A stretch of DNA of 64,000 nt from Elusimicrobiota bacterium (GTDB lineage Bacteria; Elusimicrobiota; Elusimicrobia; FEN-1173). Below are positions 9,960 to 18,808 of this stretch, one piece after another. The stretch covers positions 77,918 through 141,917 of the forward strand of contig JADJZR010000010.1 in NCBI GenBank assembly GCA_016715645.1, given 5' to 3'. Within the stretch, counting starts at the first letter, position 1. Every line of letters starts with the position of its first letter. Below the pieces are notes generated by a model. It saw nothing but the letters and a program-made list of their open reading frames with translations. It had not been told where the DNA came from and ran no database searches. Made by a program: the position numbers and the translations under genes.

Positions 9960-11042
9960 TTGGCCGTTGACATCAACAAACTTTTTCAAACCATGCTTCG
10001 CAGCGGCATTTCGGACATCCATTTCAAGGCGGGAACACCGCCGATGGTGCGGATCCACGGACGGCTGATGTCGTCGGGCTTCAACAAGATGGGCGCCGAA
10101 CACATTGAAGAATTGGCCCGATTGTTGATGAACGAAAACCAGCGGACGATTTTTGAGCGGGACAACGAACTGGACATGTCGTACAGTGTGCCGGACCTGT
10201 CGCGGTTTCGGGTCAACGTGTATCGACAAAAGGGGTCGGTGGCGCTGTCGTTGCGGGTGGTGCCTTTGCAGGTGAAGTCCTTTGAAGAGTTGAATCTTCC
10301 CGCCGAAACCATGCGGAAACTGTGCCAAAACACCCGCGGAATGTTGTTGGTGGCGGGCATCACCGGAGCGGGAAAAACCACGACACTCAACTCGATGGTG
10401 GATTACATCAACAAAACTTTCGCCTACAACATGATCATGATCGAAGATCCCATCGAGTACTATCACACTAACGACAAATCCTCCATCGCCCAACGGGAAG
10501 TGGGCCAAGACACGCCTTCGTTCGGGTCGGCGGTTAAACATTTGCTTCGCCAGGATCCCGACGTGGTGGTGTTGGGCGAAATGCGCGATGCCGAAAGCAT
10601 TCAAGCGGGGATCACAGCGGCCGAAACAGGCCATTTGGTGTTGGGCACCATCCACACCATGGACGCCTCCCAGACCATGGGACGGTTGCTGGAATCCTAC
10701 CATCCGGCCGAACAGGCGGGAGCAAAAACCCGGATTGCCAACGTCCTCAAAGGCATTGTGGCCCAACGCCTGTTGGAATCTGCTGACGGGCGTGAGCGGT
10801 TTCCGGCAACCGAAACGCTTGTGGTCACTTCGTTGATCCGAAAACTGTTGATGGAAGAAAAATCCAACGAAGTCAATCGCGCCATTGAGCAAGGGGCCTA
10901 TTACGGAATGCACTCGTTTGACCAAGATATCATTCGGCTGTTTAACGAGCACAAAATCACGAAAGAAGAGGCGCTGGACGCATCCACGAACCCCGACGAT
11001 TTATTGGTGAAAATGAACACTCTTCGAATCGGGGACGCCTAA
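9960..11042 (+). CDS. pilT: PilT-type twitching motility ATPase
   Basis: 360 residues. Cytoplasmic hexameric ATPase that drives type IV pilus retraction. It shows the PilT N-terminal domain, Walker A GITGAGKTTT at about residue 133, an Asp box (IMIEDPIEYYH), Walker B (PDVVVLGEMRDAES), and the His box (ETGHLVLGTIHTMDASQT). The C-terminal AIRNLI motif typical of PilT is replaced by SLIRKLLMEEK. Translation starts at TTG 9960 behind AGGAGG. No pilin or other pilus genes are in the window. The two downstream genes form an apparently linked three-gene unit. Confidence 0.92.
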   Translation: MAVDINKLFQTMLRSGISDIHFKAGTPPMVRIHGRLMSSGFNKMGAEHIEELARLLMNENQRTIFERDNELDMSYSVPDLSRFRVNVYRQKGSVALSLRVVPLQVKSFEELNLPAETMRKLCQNTRGMLLVAGITGAGKTTTLNSMVDYINKTFAYNMIMIEDPIEYYHTNDKSSIAQREVGQDTPSFGSAVKHLLRQDPDVVVLGEMRDAESIQAGITAAETGHLVLGTIHTMDASQTMGRLLESYHPAEQAGAKTRIANVLKGIVAQRLLESADGRERFPATETLVVTSLIRKLLMEEKSNEVNRAIEQGAYYGMHSFDQDIIRLFNEHKITKEEALDASTNPDDLLVKMNTLRIGDA

Positions 11043-11049
11043 AAGCGGT

Positions 11050-12570
11050 ATGGCCATTCGTCGTTGGGAAATGTTGCTGTCGGCCCAAGCCGACAGTTAC
11101 CTGTTAAAAATACAGGGTGACCGCACGGACGTGGACCGCATCGTGCAGGCCCACTCCACCGTTTGCCAAAACGTCCAAGAAATTTCGGAAGACACTTTCC
11201 AATGGGCGATTTTTGTCGTGGGGGCGACGTTGGCGGAAAAACTGGCGATCCAAAACCAAGTCATGTCGCTGACCACCGACGCAGAGGGGAAAAAACCTTC
11301 CGATTCATTATTGGACGTCATTGAAGGGCTCAGCGGCGCGTTGCAAGACCTGACCAATTTGACAGACGACGAACAAGCCTATGTGATGAACAAAATGGCC
11401 CGCATGGGCCAGGCGTCCGCGGCCATTCCTCTGGGGGGGGCAACGACAGCTCCCGCCGCCGCACCGCCTTCTACGGGAGTGCGTCCGCCTACGGTTCCGT
11501 CCGCGCCCCGGGCGCCGGGCGTTCCGGGAGGAGGGCCTGGTCAACCTCTCCCAGGGAAAATGCCCTCGGCTCCGGGTCAACCATTGCCTCCTGTTCCTGG
11601 CTTTACTCCGGGCCGTGTGGTGCCCCAACCAATCCCCGGACGAGTGACGCCGGGAACTCCTTTGCCACCGGTTTCGATTCCGGGGGGCCTGCCCGGGTCT
11701 CCGTCCAGTCCTGGAATCGTTCGACCGGTTCAGCCGCCAAAATCTATTGGGCCCGCCGTGCCCCAAACCCCATTGCCTCCGGTAATCCTTCCGAAAGTAA
11801 CTTTCCCCGGCGTTCCATCAGCCTCAAAACCGGCCCAGCCCACTGCGCCGCCAACCGCACCCATCGATTCCCCGCGCCCGCCAGCCGCCCCCGTGCCGGC
11901 GGCGTCTTTGACGCCGACGGTTTCCCCGATAGAAAAACCCCCGCTATCATCGCGTCCGGAAATTTCACCTGCGCCAACGCCGCCAGCGGAAGTTGTCATA
12001 GAAAAAAGAGCTGAACCCGTGTTGTCCCCTCGGGTGGAACCTTTGGCGGCGCCAACCGTCAAACCGCAAGAACCGATTACCCCCGCGGTTGCGCCCCCAT
12101 CATTGGAATTATCTCCCTTAATGGAAATTAAACCTCCACCCCCGGTAGCGACATCGCCGGGCGCCAACGCCAAACAGGAAGAAGGTCAAATTCAGGCGGC
12201 TATTTTTTATCCGACAGAAGGGGAAGAATGGAAATCCCAATTCTTGAACACCCTGGGCGATATCGCTTTAAAAAAATCTAAAAAACCCACCCATTTTAAG
12301 ATCAATGCATCGGTGGCTGGCCCCATTAGCTTTGAAAATTCCGCTGAATGGATATGGAAATCAAAAACAAGCGGCGCCGATATTTTCTTCGTTATCTTGC
12401 CGCCCCACTTAGGATCCGATTTGATGGAACCGGTGGTGGCTGAGGCCGAATCAGCGGGACTGCGTTGTTTTTTGGTTCCCCAATCCGAAATTCAGTCCAA
12501 GTTGCTGTATATGGACCTCATGGTTGAACTGATGATGTTTAAGAAAAGGATTCGGCCCCCTTCGCCATGA
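11050..12570 (+). CDS. Three-part protein with proline-rich linker; shares C-terminal domain with the next gene
   Basis: 506 residues, no family recognised. Part one (1-120) is a compact acidic alpha/beta region starting MAIRRWEMLLSAQADSYLLK. Part two (about 120-375) is an extreme low-complexity linker rich in Pro, Ala, Val and Ser. Part three (about 380-500) is a folded domain opening AAIFYPTEGEEW, with a hydrophobic strand DIFFVILPPHLG and closing CFLVPQSEIQSKLLYMDL. A domain of the same size and pattern closes the following DnaA-like protein (VVFFYPAGRDKE ... VGIVLGPPPG ... LQMVPWDELGKDYRFLNL), also after a proline-rich linker. It starts 7 bases after pilT and overlaps the next gene by 4 bases. 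Confidence 0.75.
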   Translation: MAIRRWEMLLSAQADSYLLKIQGDRTDVDRIVQAHSTVCQNVQEISEDTFQWAIFVVGATLAEKLAIQNQVMSLTTDAEGKKPSDSLLDVIEGLSGALQDLTNLTDDEQAYVMNKMARMGQASAAIPLGGATTAPAAAPPSTGVRPPTVPSAPRAPGVPGGGPGQPLPGKMPSAPGQPLPPVPGFTPGRVVPQPIPGRVTPGTPLPPVSIPGGLPGSPSSPGIVRPVQPPKSIGPAVPQTPLPPVILPKVTFPGVPSASKPAQPTAPPTAPIDSPRPPAAPVPAASLTPTVSPIEKPPLSSRPEISPAPTPPAEVVIEKRAEPVLSPRVEPLAAPTVKPQEPITPAVAPPSLELSPLMEIKPPPPVATSPGANAKQEEGQIQAAIFYPTEGEEWKSQFLNTLGDIALKKSKKPTHFKINASVAGPISFENSAEWIWKSKTSGADIFFVILPPHLGSDLMEPVVAEAESAGLRCFLVPQSEIQSKLLYMDLMVELMMFKKRIRPPSP

Positions 12571-14135
12571 GCAACAACCCGGTGGTGGAATCGTCCTTTG
12601 AGTCGGGAGACACCCGACTGGTTCCCAATTACACTTTTGAAGAGTTTGTGGTGGGCCCGCACAATCGGTTTCCTCACGCGGCGTCGTTGGCGGTGTCGGA
12701 AAATTTAGGAAAGGCCTACAACCCATTGTTTCTCTACGGACCGGTGGGGATCGGAAAAACCCATTTGATGCAAGCGGTGGGTCACAGGGTCTTGCATCGA
12801 AACCCCAGCGCGCGGGTTCTTTATGTGACGGCGCAACAGTTCATGTCGGAAGTTATTGAGCTGTTGCAAGCGGGGAAACTCCAACTTTTGCGGGAACGAT
12901 ATCGGTCGCTGGATTTGCTTTTGGTGGACGACATCCAGTTTTTGGCCACCTCGGAAGCCACCCAAGAAGAATTTTTTCATATGTTCAACGATCTTCACGC
13001 CTCCGGCAAACAAATCATCATGACATCGGATCGCCCTCCCAAAATGCTCACCACGTTGGAAGATCGCCTTCGAAGTCGGTTCGAATGGGGACTGATCGCT
13101 GACATTAAGTTCACCAATCTTGAAACCCGAGTGGCGATTCTTAAAAAAAAGGAAAGTCACCTGAAAGGGTTTACGTTGGGCGACGATGTGCGCCTTTACA
13201 TTGCCAGCCGATTAAAATCCAACATCCGGGAATTGGAAGGTTTTTTGCGACGAATTCAAGCTTACACCCAACTGTACAACGAAGAAATTTCGTTGCCGTT
13301 GGTTAAGGAGATCCTTAAAGAGCTTATCCCGCCCGAAGAATGGGGCTCTGAAGAAACCGCCTCGGGCAAGGAAACCCAGGCGGCTCCGCCACCCAACGAC
13401 ATGGAGGGCTTTGATCTGCGTCCGGCCGGGGGTTCGACCGCGAAAGAAAATCCCCCGCCCGCGCCGCCCAAACCAGCGGTGCCCGTGCCCGTCTCCCCTG
13501 GGCCCCGTCCCGTGGAAGTTCCTCCACCTTTTGTAAAGGTTCCGCCCCTTAATCCGCCAGAGCCTCGCAGAATAATGCCCGCCCCTGTCGCTGAACCCGA
13601 GACAGTGGTTTCAAGAGTCCCCGTTACACCGACGGCGGTTCCCGTACCAGTCCTCCAGCCAGTTCCAGCTCCCTCGGCGCCAACCTTGCCAAAACCCCCT
13701 GCGGCACCGACGGTGATCGCTCCGTCGGTCTTGCCCTCAAACCCGGGGCAGATTCCCGTGGTCTTTTTTTACCCCGCTGGACGAGACAAAGAACTGGTTC
13801 AAATGAAAAAAAAGTTTGACGATATTATAGGCAAACACAAACTAAAGTTTTCTCTGCATCCGGCCCTGGAGGTGGATTACGCCCTATCGCCGACCCTGGA
13901 CATAGGGCCCTTTGCTGAAAAGTGCCGACAATCCGGAGTTCAGGTGGGAATAGTCTTGGGACCTCCCCCGGGAACGCCCTTGCAAGAAGCAGTTTTTTTT
14001 GGGAAACTTCAGGAATCCTTCGAACAGTCCCAGATGTCACTCCAGATGGTTCCGTGGGACGAACTGGGAAAAGATTACCGGTTTCTTAACCTCGCCCTCG
14101 ACATCACCCTCATCCGAATCAAACAAAAAAAATAA
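12567..14135 (+). CDS. DnaA-like AAA+ ATPase lacking the DNA-binding domain
   Basis: 522 residues. Residues 25-250 match DnaA domain III: YTFEEFVVGPHNRFPHAA, Walker A GPVGIGKTH at about 58-66, Walker B LLLVDDIQFL around Asp121-Asp122, box VII arginine finger LRSRFEWGL, and sensor 2 LKSNIRELEGFLRR. DnaA domain IV, the helix-turn-helix that reads DnaA boxes, is absent. Instead a Pro-rich linker (about 270-390) leads to the C-terminal domain shared with the previous protein. It is therefore probably not the replication initiator but a paralog. Position after pilT suggests a pilus- or polarity-related ATPase; that is inference. Confidence 0.85.
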   Translation: MSNNPVVESSFESGDTRLVPNYTFEEFVVGPHNRFPHAASLAVSENLGKAYNPLFLYGPVGIGKTHLMQAVGHRVLHRNPSARVLYVTAQQFMSEVIELLQAGKLQLLRERYRSLDLLLVDDIQFLATSEATQEEFFHMFNDLHASGKQIIMTSDRPPKMLTTLEDRLRSRFEWGLIADIKFTNLETRVAILKKKESHLKGFTLGDDVRLYIASRLKSNIRELEGFLRRIQAYTQLYNEEISLPLVKEILKELIPPEEWGSEETASGKETQAAPPPNDMEGFDLRPAGGSTAKENPPPAPPKPAVPVPVSPGPRPVEVPPPFVKVPPLNPPEPRRIMPAPVAEPETVVSRVPVTPTAVPVPVLQPVPAPSAPTLPKPPAAPTVIAPSVLPSNPGQIPVVFFYPAGRDKELVQMKKKFDDIIGKHKLKFSLHPALEVDYALSPTLDIGPFAEKCRQSGVQVGIVLGPPPGTPLQEAVFFGKLQESFEQSQMSLQMVPWDELGKDYRFLNLALDITLIRIKQKK

Positions 14136-14273
14136 CCGGGAATCCCCGGTTCAAACGGGCCTCCCATTGACAGCAGTTAGAGTCGCCCCCGACCGGAAAG
14201 AAATGCTTCGTCAACTTTAATTTTGTGACCGCCTTGCCTTGGGGGTGGGAAAATCCTAAAATCACCGATAAGC

Positions 14274-14350
14274 GGTGCGGTACCCAAGCGGCCCAAGGGG
14301 GAAGTCTGCAAAACTTCTATTCGCCGGTTCAAATCCGGCCCGCACCTCCA
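14274..14350 (+). tRNA. tRNA-Cys (GCA)
   Basis: Acceptor arms GGTGCGG and CCGCACC pair fully, followed by discriminator T and encoded CCA (14348-14350). The anticodon stem-loop GAAGT-CTGCAAA-ACTTC gives anticodon GCA, and the T arm has GGTTCAAAT. Confidence 0.95.
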
Positions 14351-14356
14351 ACTATT

Positions 14357-14755
14357 ATGGCCAAACGCGGTTATACTGAATCTCACGCCCGGGCCGGCGT
14401 TGATGCGCCGTTGCCGGAAATCGACTGTTGGGAGAACCAATATCCTGGCTATGATGTTGAACTGGTGTTTCCCGAGTTCACGTCGGTTTGTCCGAAAACG
14501 GGTCTTCCCGACTTTGGAACCATCACGATTCGCTACCGTCCCAATAAGCTTTGTTTGGAGACGAAGTCGCTCAAGCTATACTTGAACTCGTTTCGAAACT
14601 TGGGAATTTTCACCGAAAACGTAGTCAACCGCGTACTGCGGTCAGTGGTCAAAGCGGCCCGGCCGCGCTATGCGGTTGTGGAAGGCCGATTTGTTGCGCG
14701 GGGGGGAATGGAAGCGCGAATCTCCGCCTCTTTCGGCAAACGAATCGGAAATTGA
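14357..14755 (+). CDS. queF: NADPH-dependent 7-cyano-7-deazaguanine reductase QueF
   Basis: 132 residues, the short single-domain QueF type. It reduces preQ0 to preQ1 in queuosine synthesis for tRNA wobble position 34. The QueF motif is visible as LETKSLKLYLNSFRN, the active-site Cys lies in SVCPKTGLPDFGT, and the C-terminal YAVVEGRFVARGGM is conserved. I start it at ATG 14357; the open frame upstream runs back through the tRNA-Cys gene and is not coding. It is placed between two tRNA genes, 6 bases after tRNA-Cys and 15 before tRNA-Val, so probably co-transcribed with them. No preQ1 riboswitch was seen. Confidence 0.95.
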   Translation: MAKRGYTESHARAGVDAPLPEIDCWENQYPGYDVELVFPEFTSVCPKTGLPDFGTITIRYRPNKLCLETKSLKLYLNSFRNLGIFTENVVNRVLRSVVKAARPRYAVVEGRFVARGGMEARISASFGKRIGN

Positions 14756-14770
14756 AATTATTCCGTTTTC

Positions 14771-14847
14771 GCTCGGTTAGCTCAGTTGGTTAGAGTACCT
14801 CCTTGACATGGAGGGGGTCACAGGTTCGAGTCCTGTACCGAGCACCA
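14771..14847 (+). tRNA. tRNA-Val (GAC)
   Basis: Acceptor GCTCGGT pairs with ACCGAGC; discriminator A and encoded CCA end at 14847. Anticodon stem-loop CCTCC-TTGACAT-GGAGG gives GAC. D arm TTAGCTCAGTTGG and T arm GGTTCGAGTCC are canonical. Confidence 0.96.
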
Positions 14848-14874
14848 TTTTAACTTGATTGGAAGGACGACATC

Positions 14875-16614
14875 ATGGCGGAAGAAAAACAAAACAGTTC
14901 TCTTGACGCGTTGCGCCACTCGACCACCCATGTGATGGCCCAGGCGGTACAGGAGCTTTTTCCAGGGACCAAAATCACACTGGGCCCACCGATTGAAGAC
15001 GGCTTTTATTATGATTTTGAAAGTCCCCATCCGTTCACGCCCGACGACCTCCCCCCGATCGAAGCCCGCATGCACGAGATCGTCAACGGCAATCACGCCT
15101 TTGTGATGAGCACTCATCTTGTTGAGGAATCCAAATCTTATTGGCGGGCGCGAGGAGAAAAGTTCAAAGTCGAAATGATCGAAGACCTTGGCACGCCCAC
15201 CGTGACCCATTGCACACACGGGACGTTCACGGACTTATGCCGGGGCGGCCATGTGCCCACAACCGCTGACATTCGACATTTTAAACTGACCAAAATTGCC
15301 GGGGCCTATTGGCGGGGAGACGAAAAACGAGAGCGACTCCAACGGATTTACGGCACTGTCTGGCCGACCGCCGACGAACTGACCGCCCATCTATTGCGGG
15401 TGGAAGAGGCCAAAAAGCGGGACCATCGCGAATTGGGTCCGCGGTTGGGTCTTTTCACCATTGAACACGAGGAAGGCGGATCGGGATTTATTTATTGGCT
15501 TCCCAAAGGGGCGGTTCTTCGACGAATCATTGAAGACACCTTGAAAGATTATTTGTCGGCCCATGGTTACGATTTTGTCTACACGCCGCACGTGGCCCGG
15601 TCCATGTTATGGAAAACGTCGGGACATCTGGATTATTACCGAGACAACATGTATCCCGCCATGGAACTCGAAAACCAGGAATTTCTATTGAAACCCATGA
15701 ATTGTCCGGGCCATATCCTGATTTACAAAAATGGACTCCATTCTTATCGGGAACTTCCCATCCGTTACGCGGAATTCGGCACCGTGTATCGATTCGAACG
15801 GAGCGGCGTGTTACACGGCCTCATGCGGGTGAGGGGATTTACCCAAGACGATGCGCACATCTTTTGCCGACCCGACCAGGTTGAAAACGAAGTGGTGGCC
15901 ATTTTAAAAATCATCGCTGAAATTTTATCCATGTTCGGATTTAAAGAGTACGACATCAAATTGTCCACCCGGCCTGAAAATTATTCTGGGACGTTGGAAG
16001 GATGGACCCACGCGGAAGGCGCCCTTCGTAAAGCGTTGGAATCCGTGGGACTGCCCTACACCATCGATCCGGGAGAAGGCGTGTTCTACGGCCCCAAAAT
16101 TGATCTCAAAATCAAGGATTCCCTGGGTCGCCAATGGCAATGTTCAACTGTGCAAGTGGACTTTAACAATCCGGAACGGTTTCGAATCCATTACCGGGAC
16201 GAAAAGGGCGGGGAAACCCAGGTGTTTATGATTCACCGGGCTTTGCTGGGCTCTTTGGAACGGTTTTTTGGCGTTCTCATCGAACACTACGCGGGAGCTT
16301 TTCCTTTATGGTTGGCACCGATTCAAGCGACTGTGCTTCCGATTTCAGACAAGTTTTTACCCTACGCCGAAGAGGTCGAGCGGGAACTCAAAAAAGTCGG
16401 TTTGAGGGTATCGATTAACGTCAACGCGGACAAAATCGGTGCAAAAATCCGCGAGGCCACCATGCAGAAAGTTCCCTACATGCTGGTGGTGGGCGGCCGT
16501 GAAGCAGAAACAAGAACTGTTTCCGTGCGAACCCGGGAAGGGAAAGACTTAGGAGCACTGGCGGTGGCAGATATGATAACCCGCCTGCAATCGGAATCGG
16601 CTGGTAAAATTTAA
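14875..16614 (+). CDS. thrS: Threonyl-tRNA synthetase without the N-terminal TGS domain
   Basis: 579 residues against about 640 for the common form. Charges tRNA-Thr. The protein begins directly with the editing (N2) domain (LRHSTTHVMAQAVQELFPG, with HSTTH, and later THCTHGTFTDLCRGGHVP), followed by the class II core (MNCPGHILIYK with a zinc-ligand Cys, motif 2 FGTVYRFERSGVLHGLMRVR, motif 3 HRALLGSLERFFG) and the anticodon-binding domain. The roughly 60-residue TGS/N1 domain is missing; the start is fixed by GGAAGGA before ATG 14875 and the tRNA gene just upstream. The usual infC-rpmI partners do not follow. Confidence 0.95.
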   Translation: MAEEKQNSSLDALRHSTTHVMAQAVQELFPGTKITLGPPIEDGFYYDFESPHPFTPDDLPPIEARMHEIVNGNHAFVMSTHLVEESKSYWRARGEKFKVEMIEDLGTPTVTHCTHGTFTDLCRGGHVPTTADIRHFKLTKIAGAYWRGDEKRERLQRIYGTVWPTADELTAHLLRVEEAKKRDHRELGPRLGLFTIEHEEGGSGFIYWLPKGAVLRRIIEDTLKDYLSAHGYDFVYTPHVARSMLWKTSGHLDYYRDNMYPAMELENQEFLLKPMNCPGHILIYKNGLHSYRELPIRYAEFGTVYRFERSGVLHGLMRVRGFTQDDAHIFCRPDQVENEVVAILKIIAEILSMFGFKEYDIKLSTRPENYSGTLEGWTHAEGALRKALESVGLPYTIDPGEGVFYGPKIDLKIKDSLGRQWQCSTVQVDFNNPERFRIHYRDEKGGETQVFMIHRALLGSLERFFGVLIEHYAGAFPLWLAPIQATVLPISDKFLPYAEEVERELKKVGLRVSINVNADKIGAKIREATMQKVPYMLVVGGREAETRTVSVRTREGKDLGALAVADMITRLQSESAGKI

Positions 16615-16631
16615 GCTCGTCAACCGACACC

Positions 16632-16664
16632 CGTCGTTCCGGCAGAATTTCGGCCGGAATCCAG
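16632..16664. repeat. Short REP-like palindrome, copy 1
   Basis: CGTCGTTCCGGC and GCCGGAATCCAG flank a short spacer, forming a hairpin between thrS and the peroxiredoxin gene. A near-identical copy is at 63809-63841. The layout resembles the widespread GTCATTCCxxC/GxxGGAATCCAG REP families. Confidence 0.75.
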
Positions 16665-16691
16665 ATGTTAACAACTAAAGGAGAGAAAACC

Positions 16692-17300
16692 ATGACTGAC
16701 GTTGTTCGCGTAGGCCAAACGGTTCCGGAATTCGAAATGGACGTATACAACCCCAAAAGCCGCCAATTTGAGAAAATTTCGTTGGCGGATTTGAAGAAGA
16801 ACAAAAAGTGGACTGTTCTTGTTTTTTACCCGGCGGACTACACCTTTGTGTGCCCCACCGAATTGGCCGATGTGGCCGACAAGTATGTCGAGATTGAAAA
16901 AGCCGGGGCGGAAGTGATTTCGGTTTCCACGGACACAAAGTTTGTCCACTTGGCCTGGCAAAGAGAAGAAAAACTGCTGGCAAACTTGACCTATCCTATG
17001 GGCGCCGATCCCACGGGCAAAGTTTCCCGTCTGTTCGGGGTGTATGACGAAGCGACGGGTTTGGCCCTGCGGGGAACTTTTATCATCAGCCCGGAGGGGA
17101 AATTGGCTTCCAGCGAAGTCAACTTCTACAATGTGGGCCGCAACGCGGCGGAACTTCTGCGCAAAGCCCAAGCCAACGCTTACCTGGCAACCCATCCGCA
17201 AGAAGCCTGCCCGGCCAATTGGAACAAGGGTGGAAAAACTCTGAAGACTGCCAACAACGAGGCCACCTTGGTGGGCCGCGTGGCGGAAGCGCTGAAATAG
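16692..17300 (+). CDS. Typical 2-Cys peroxiredoxin (AhpC/Prx1 type)
   Basis: 202 residues. Reduces peroxides in the cytoplasm using a peroxidatic Cys in DYTFVCPTELAD and a resolving Cys in EACPANWNKGGKTLK. The start is ATG 16692 behind AAAGGAGAG; the further upstream ATG at 16665 lacks a ribosome site. It is transcribed alone, closed by a strong terminator at 17312-17355. No AhpF or dedicated reductase gene is adjacent, so the electron donor (probably thioredoxin) is unknown. Confidence 0.93.
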   Translation: MTDVVRVGQTVPEFEMDVYNPKSRQFEKISLADLKKNKKWTVLVFYPADYTFVCPTELADVADKYVEIEKAGAEVISVSTDTKFVHLAWQREEKLLANLTYPMGADPTGKVSRLFGVYDEATGLALRGTFIISPEGKLASSEVNFYNVGRNAAELLRKAQANAYLATHPQEACPANWNKGGKTLKTANNEATLVGRVAEALK

Positions 17301-17311
17301 ATAGTTCTCTA

Positions 17312-17355
17312 AAAACCCCCACCCTGTCCCTGGTCGGGCGGGGTGGGGGTTTTTT
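17312..17355 (+). terminator. Rho-independent terminator after peroxiredoxin
   Basis: AAAACCCCCACCC at 17312-17324 pairs with GGGTGGGGGTTTT at 17341-17353, and the T run continues to 17355. Confidence 0.9.
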
Positions 17356-17368
17356 GTGATAATCAACG

Positions 17369-18808
17369 ATGAAATTTTCTCTCTTAAAGTGGGGCCTGCA
17401 GAGATCCAAGGGGCATAACCGCGCAAACTTTCGAACTTGGGAAAATGAATCCCGGGGCGGACGCCCCCACGCCGTTGTGGTGGGAGGGGGGTTTGCCGGA
17501 GCCAGTTGTGCGTCGGCATTAACTGAAGCAGGCGTTTCGGTCACTTTAATGGAAGAGCGCCCCACCCTCGGTGGGCGGGCTTGTTCGTTCAAAGACGGCG
17601 TGACCAAACAAGACGTCGACAACGGGCAACATCTCTTTCTCGGCGCTTACGAAGACACTCGAAAATTTTTATCCCGATTGGGAGTGTCCCATCGGATTCG
17701 CTTCGAAACGGATGGAAGGCTCCCCTTTGTCAACAGGGGGGGCCTGTGGGCCGAATTGAAACCGAAATTTTTTTCCGGAAACGCCGGGTTGGCCATGGGA
17801 ATCTTATCGTTTAGGGCTTTGTCGGTTAAAGACCGTATTTTGTTGGCGTGGGGCTTAGCGCGGGCCCGACGGACCCCGACGAAACGGGTGGCTGAACTGA
17901 CAGCGGCTCAGTGGTTGTCCTACTTGGGGCAATCGCCGGGAACCCGGAGAGCATTTTGGGACCCCCTGTGCTTGGCCACATTAAACGATCGGCCCGATCA
18001 GGCATCAGCGGAAGCTCTTTTGACCGTTTTAAAGAAAGGCCTGTTAGCGGGACGAAGAAAGGGGGCTTTGGGTTTTTCCACGCTGGCTCTCAGTCGTGTT
18101 TGGTCCATGGAGCTGGGCCCCTACCTCCAACGAACCAACGGGCAAATCGCCACCCGTCAAAAAGCGGTGCTGTTTCGGTCGGACCAAAATCGCGTCACAG
18201 AATTGGAAACGGCGGACGGAGCGACAGTCCACGCCGACATTTTTGTGTCCGCCGTGCCGATGGGGGAAGCGTTGAATCTGCTACCCAGTCCTTTGGCTGA
18301 CATTCGACACCGCATGAGGGGGGTGGGGACATCCCCGATAGTGGCCATTAATTTCTGGTTTCACACGCCGCCCTTTCGGGAGAAAATGGTTGGATTTTTG
18401 GACATGGATATCCAGTGGGCCTTTAACCGGGAAACCCTTTGGGGACCCACGGCCGCGGGCCAAATCTCAGTGGTGATCAGCGCGGCCCACGAATACGAAT
18501 CGATGACGTCAACCGAGTTGATTGCGTTGACATTGGCGGATCTTCGCCGGGCCTTCCCGGAATTTGAAGAGGAGCCCCGCCACGCCACCGTGACCTGGGA
18601 ACGGCTTGCCACGCCCCGGCCTACGCCTAAATTTTATCGGGCGCGTCCGAGCGTGGAAACCCCCCTGGAGAATTTCTTTATAGCTGGCGACTGGGTCAAC
18701 GTGGGCTTGCCGCCCACCATCGAAGCCGCCTGCCGAAGCGGCCATCGGGCCGCGGCGTTGGCCTTGGCCTATTTAAAGAACCGAACCAAGGAGACTGTTT
18801 CGTGTTGA
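17369..18808 (+). CDS. hpnE: FAD-dependent hydroxysqualene dehydroxylase-like protein (HpnE/phytoene desaturase family)
   Basis: 479 residues. Rossmann FAD-binding motif AVVVGGGFAGASCASAL starts at about residue 34, followed by LMEERPTLGGRACSF and VDNGQHLFLGAY, which are typical of HpnE; the C-terminal FAD-binding stretch is FFIAGDWVNVGLPPTIEAA. HpnE converts hydroxysqualene to squalene for hopanoid or carotenoid synthesis, but other hpn genes are not in the window, so the substrate is not certain. A GATAAT hexamer at 17358-17363 lies 5 bases before the ATG, suggesting a leaderless message. It overlaps the next gene by 7 bases. Confidence 0.82.
   Translation: MKFSLLKWGLQRSKGHNRANFRTWENESRGGRPHAVVVGGGFAGASCASALTEAGVSVTLMEERPTLGGRACSFKDGVTKQDVDNGQHLFLGAYEDTRKFLSRLGVSHRIRFETDGRLPFVNRGGLWAELKPKFFSGNAGLAMGILSFRALSVKDRILLAWGLARARRTPTKRVAELTAAQWLSYLGQSPGTRRAFWDPLCLATLNDRPDQASAEALLTVLKKGLLAGRRKGALGFSTLALSRVWSMELGPYLQRTNGQIATRQKAVLFRSDQNRVTELETADGATVHADIFVSAVPMGEALNLLPSPLADIRHRMRGVGTSPIVAINFWFHTPPFREKMVGFLDMDIQWAFNRETLWGPTAAGQISVVISAAHEYESMTSTELIALTLADLRRAFPEFEEEPRHATVTWERLATPRPTPKFYRARPSVETPLENFFIAGDWVNVGLPPTIEAACRSGHRAAALALAYLKNRTKETVSC

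Noticed and set aside
12567..14135. Chromosomal replication initiator DnaA and an origin nearby
   Set aside because: The DnaA-box-binding domain IV is missing, no DnaA-box cluster is evident, and dnaN/gyrB/rpmH are not adjacent.
14221..14356. preQ1 riboswitch before queF
   Set aside because: The upstream space is taken by tRNA-Cys and shows no aptamer-like pseudoknot by eye.
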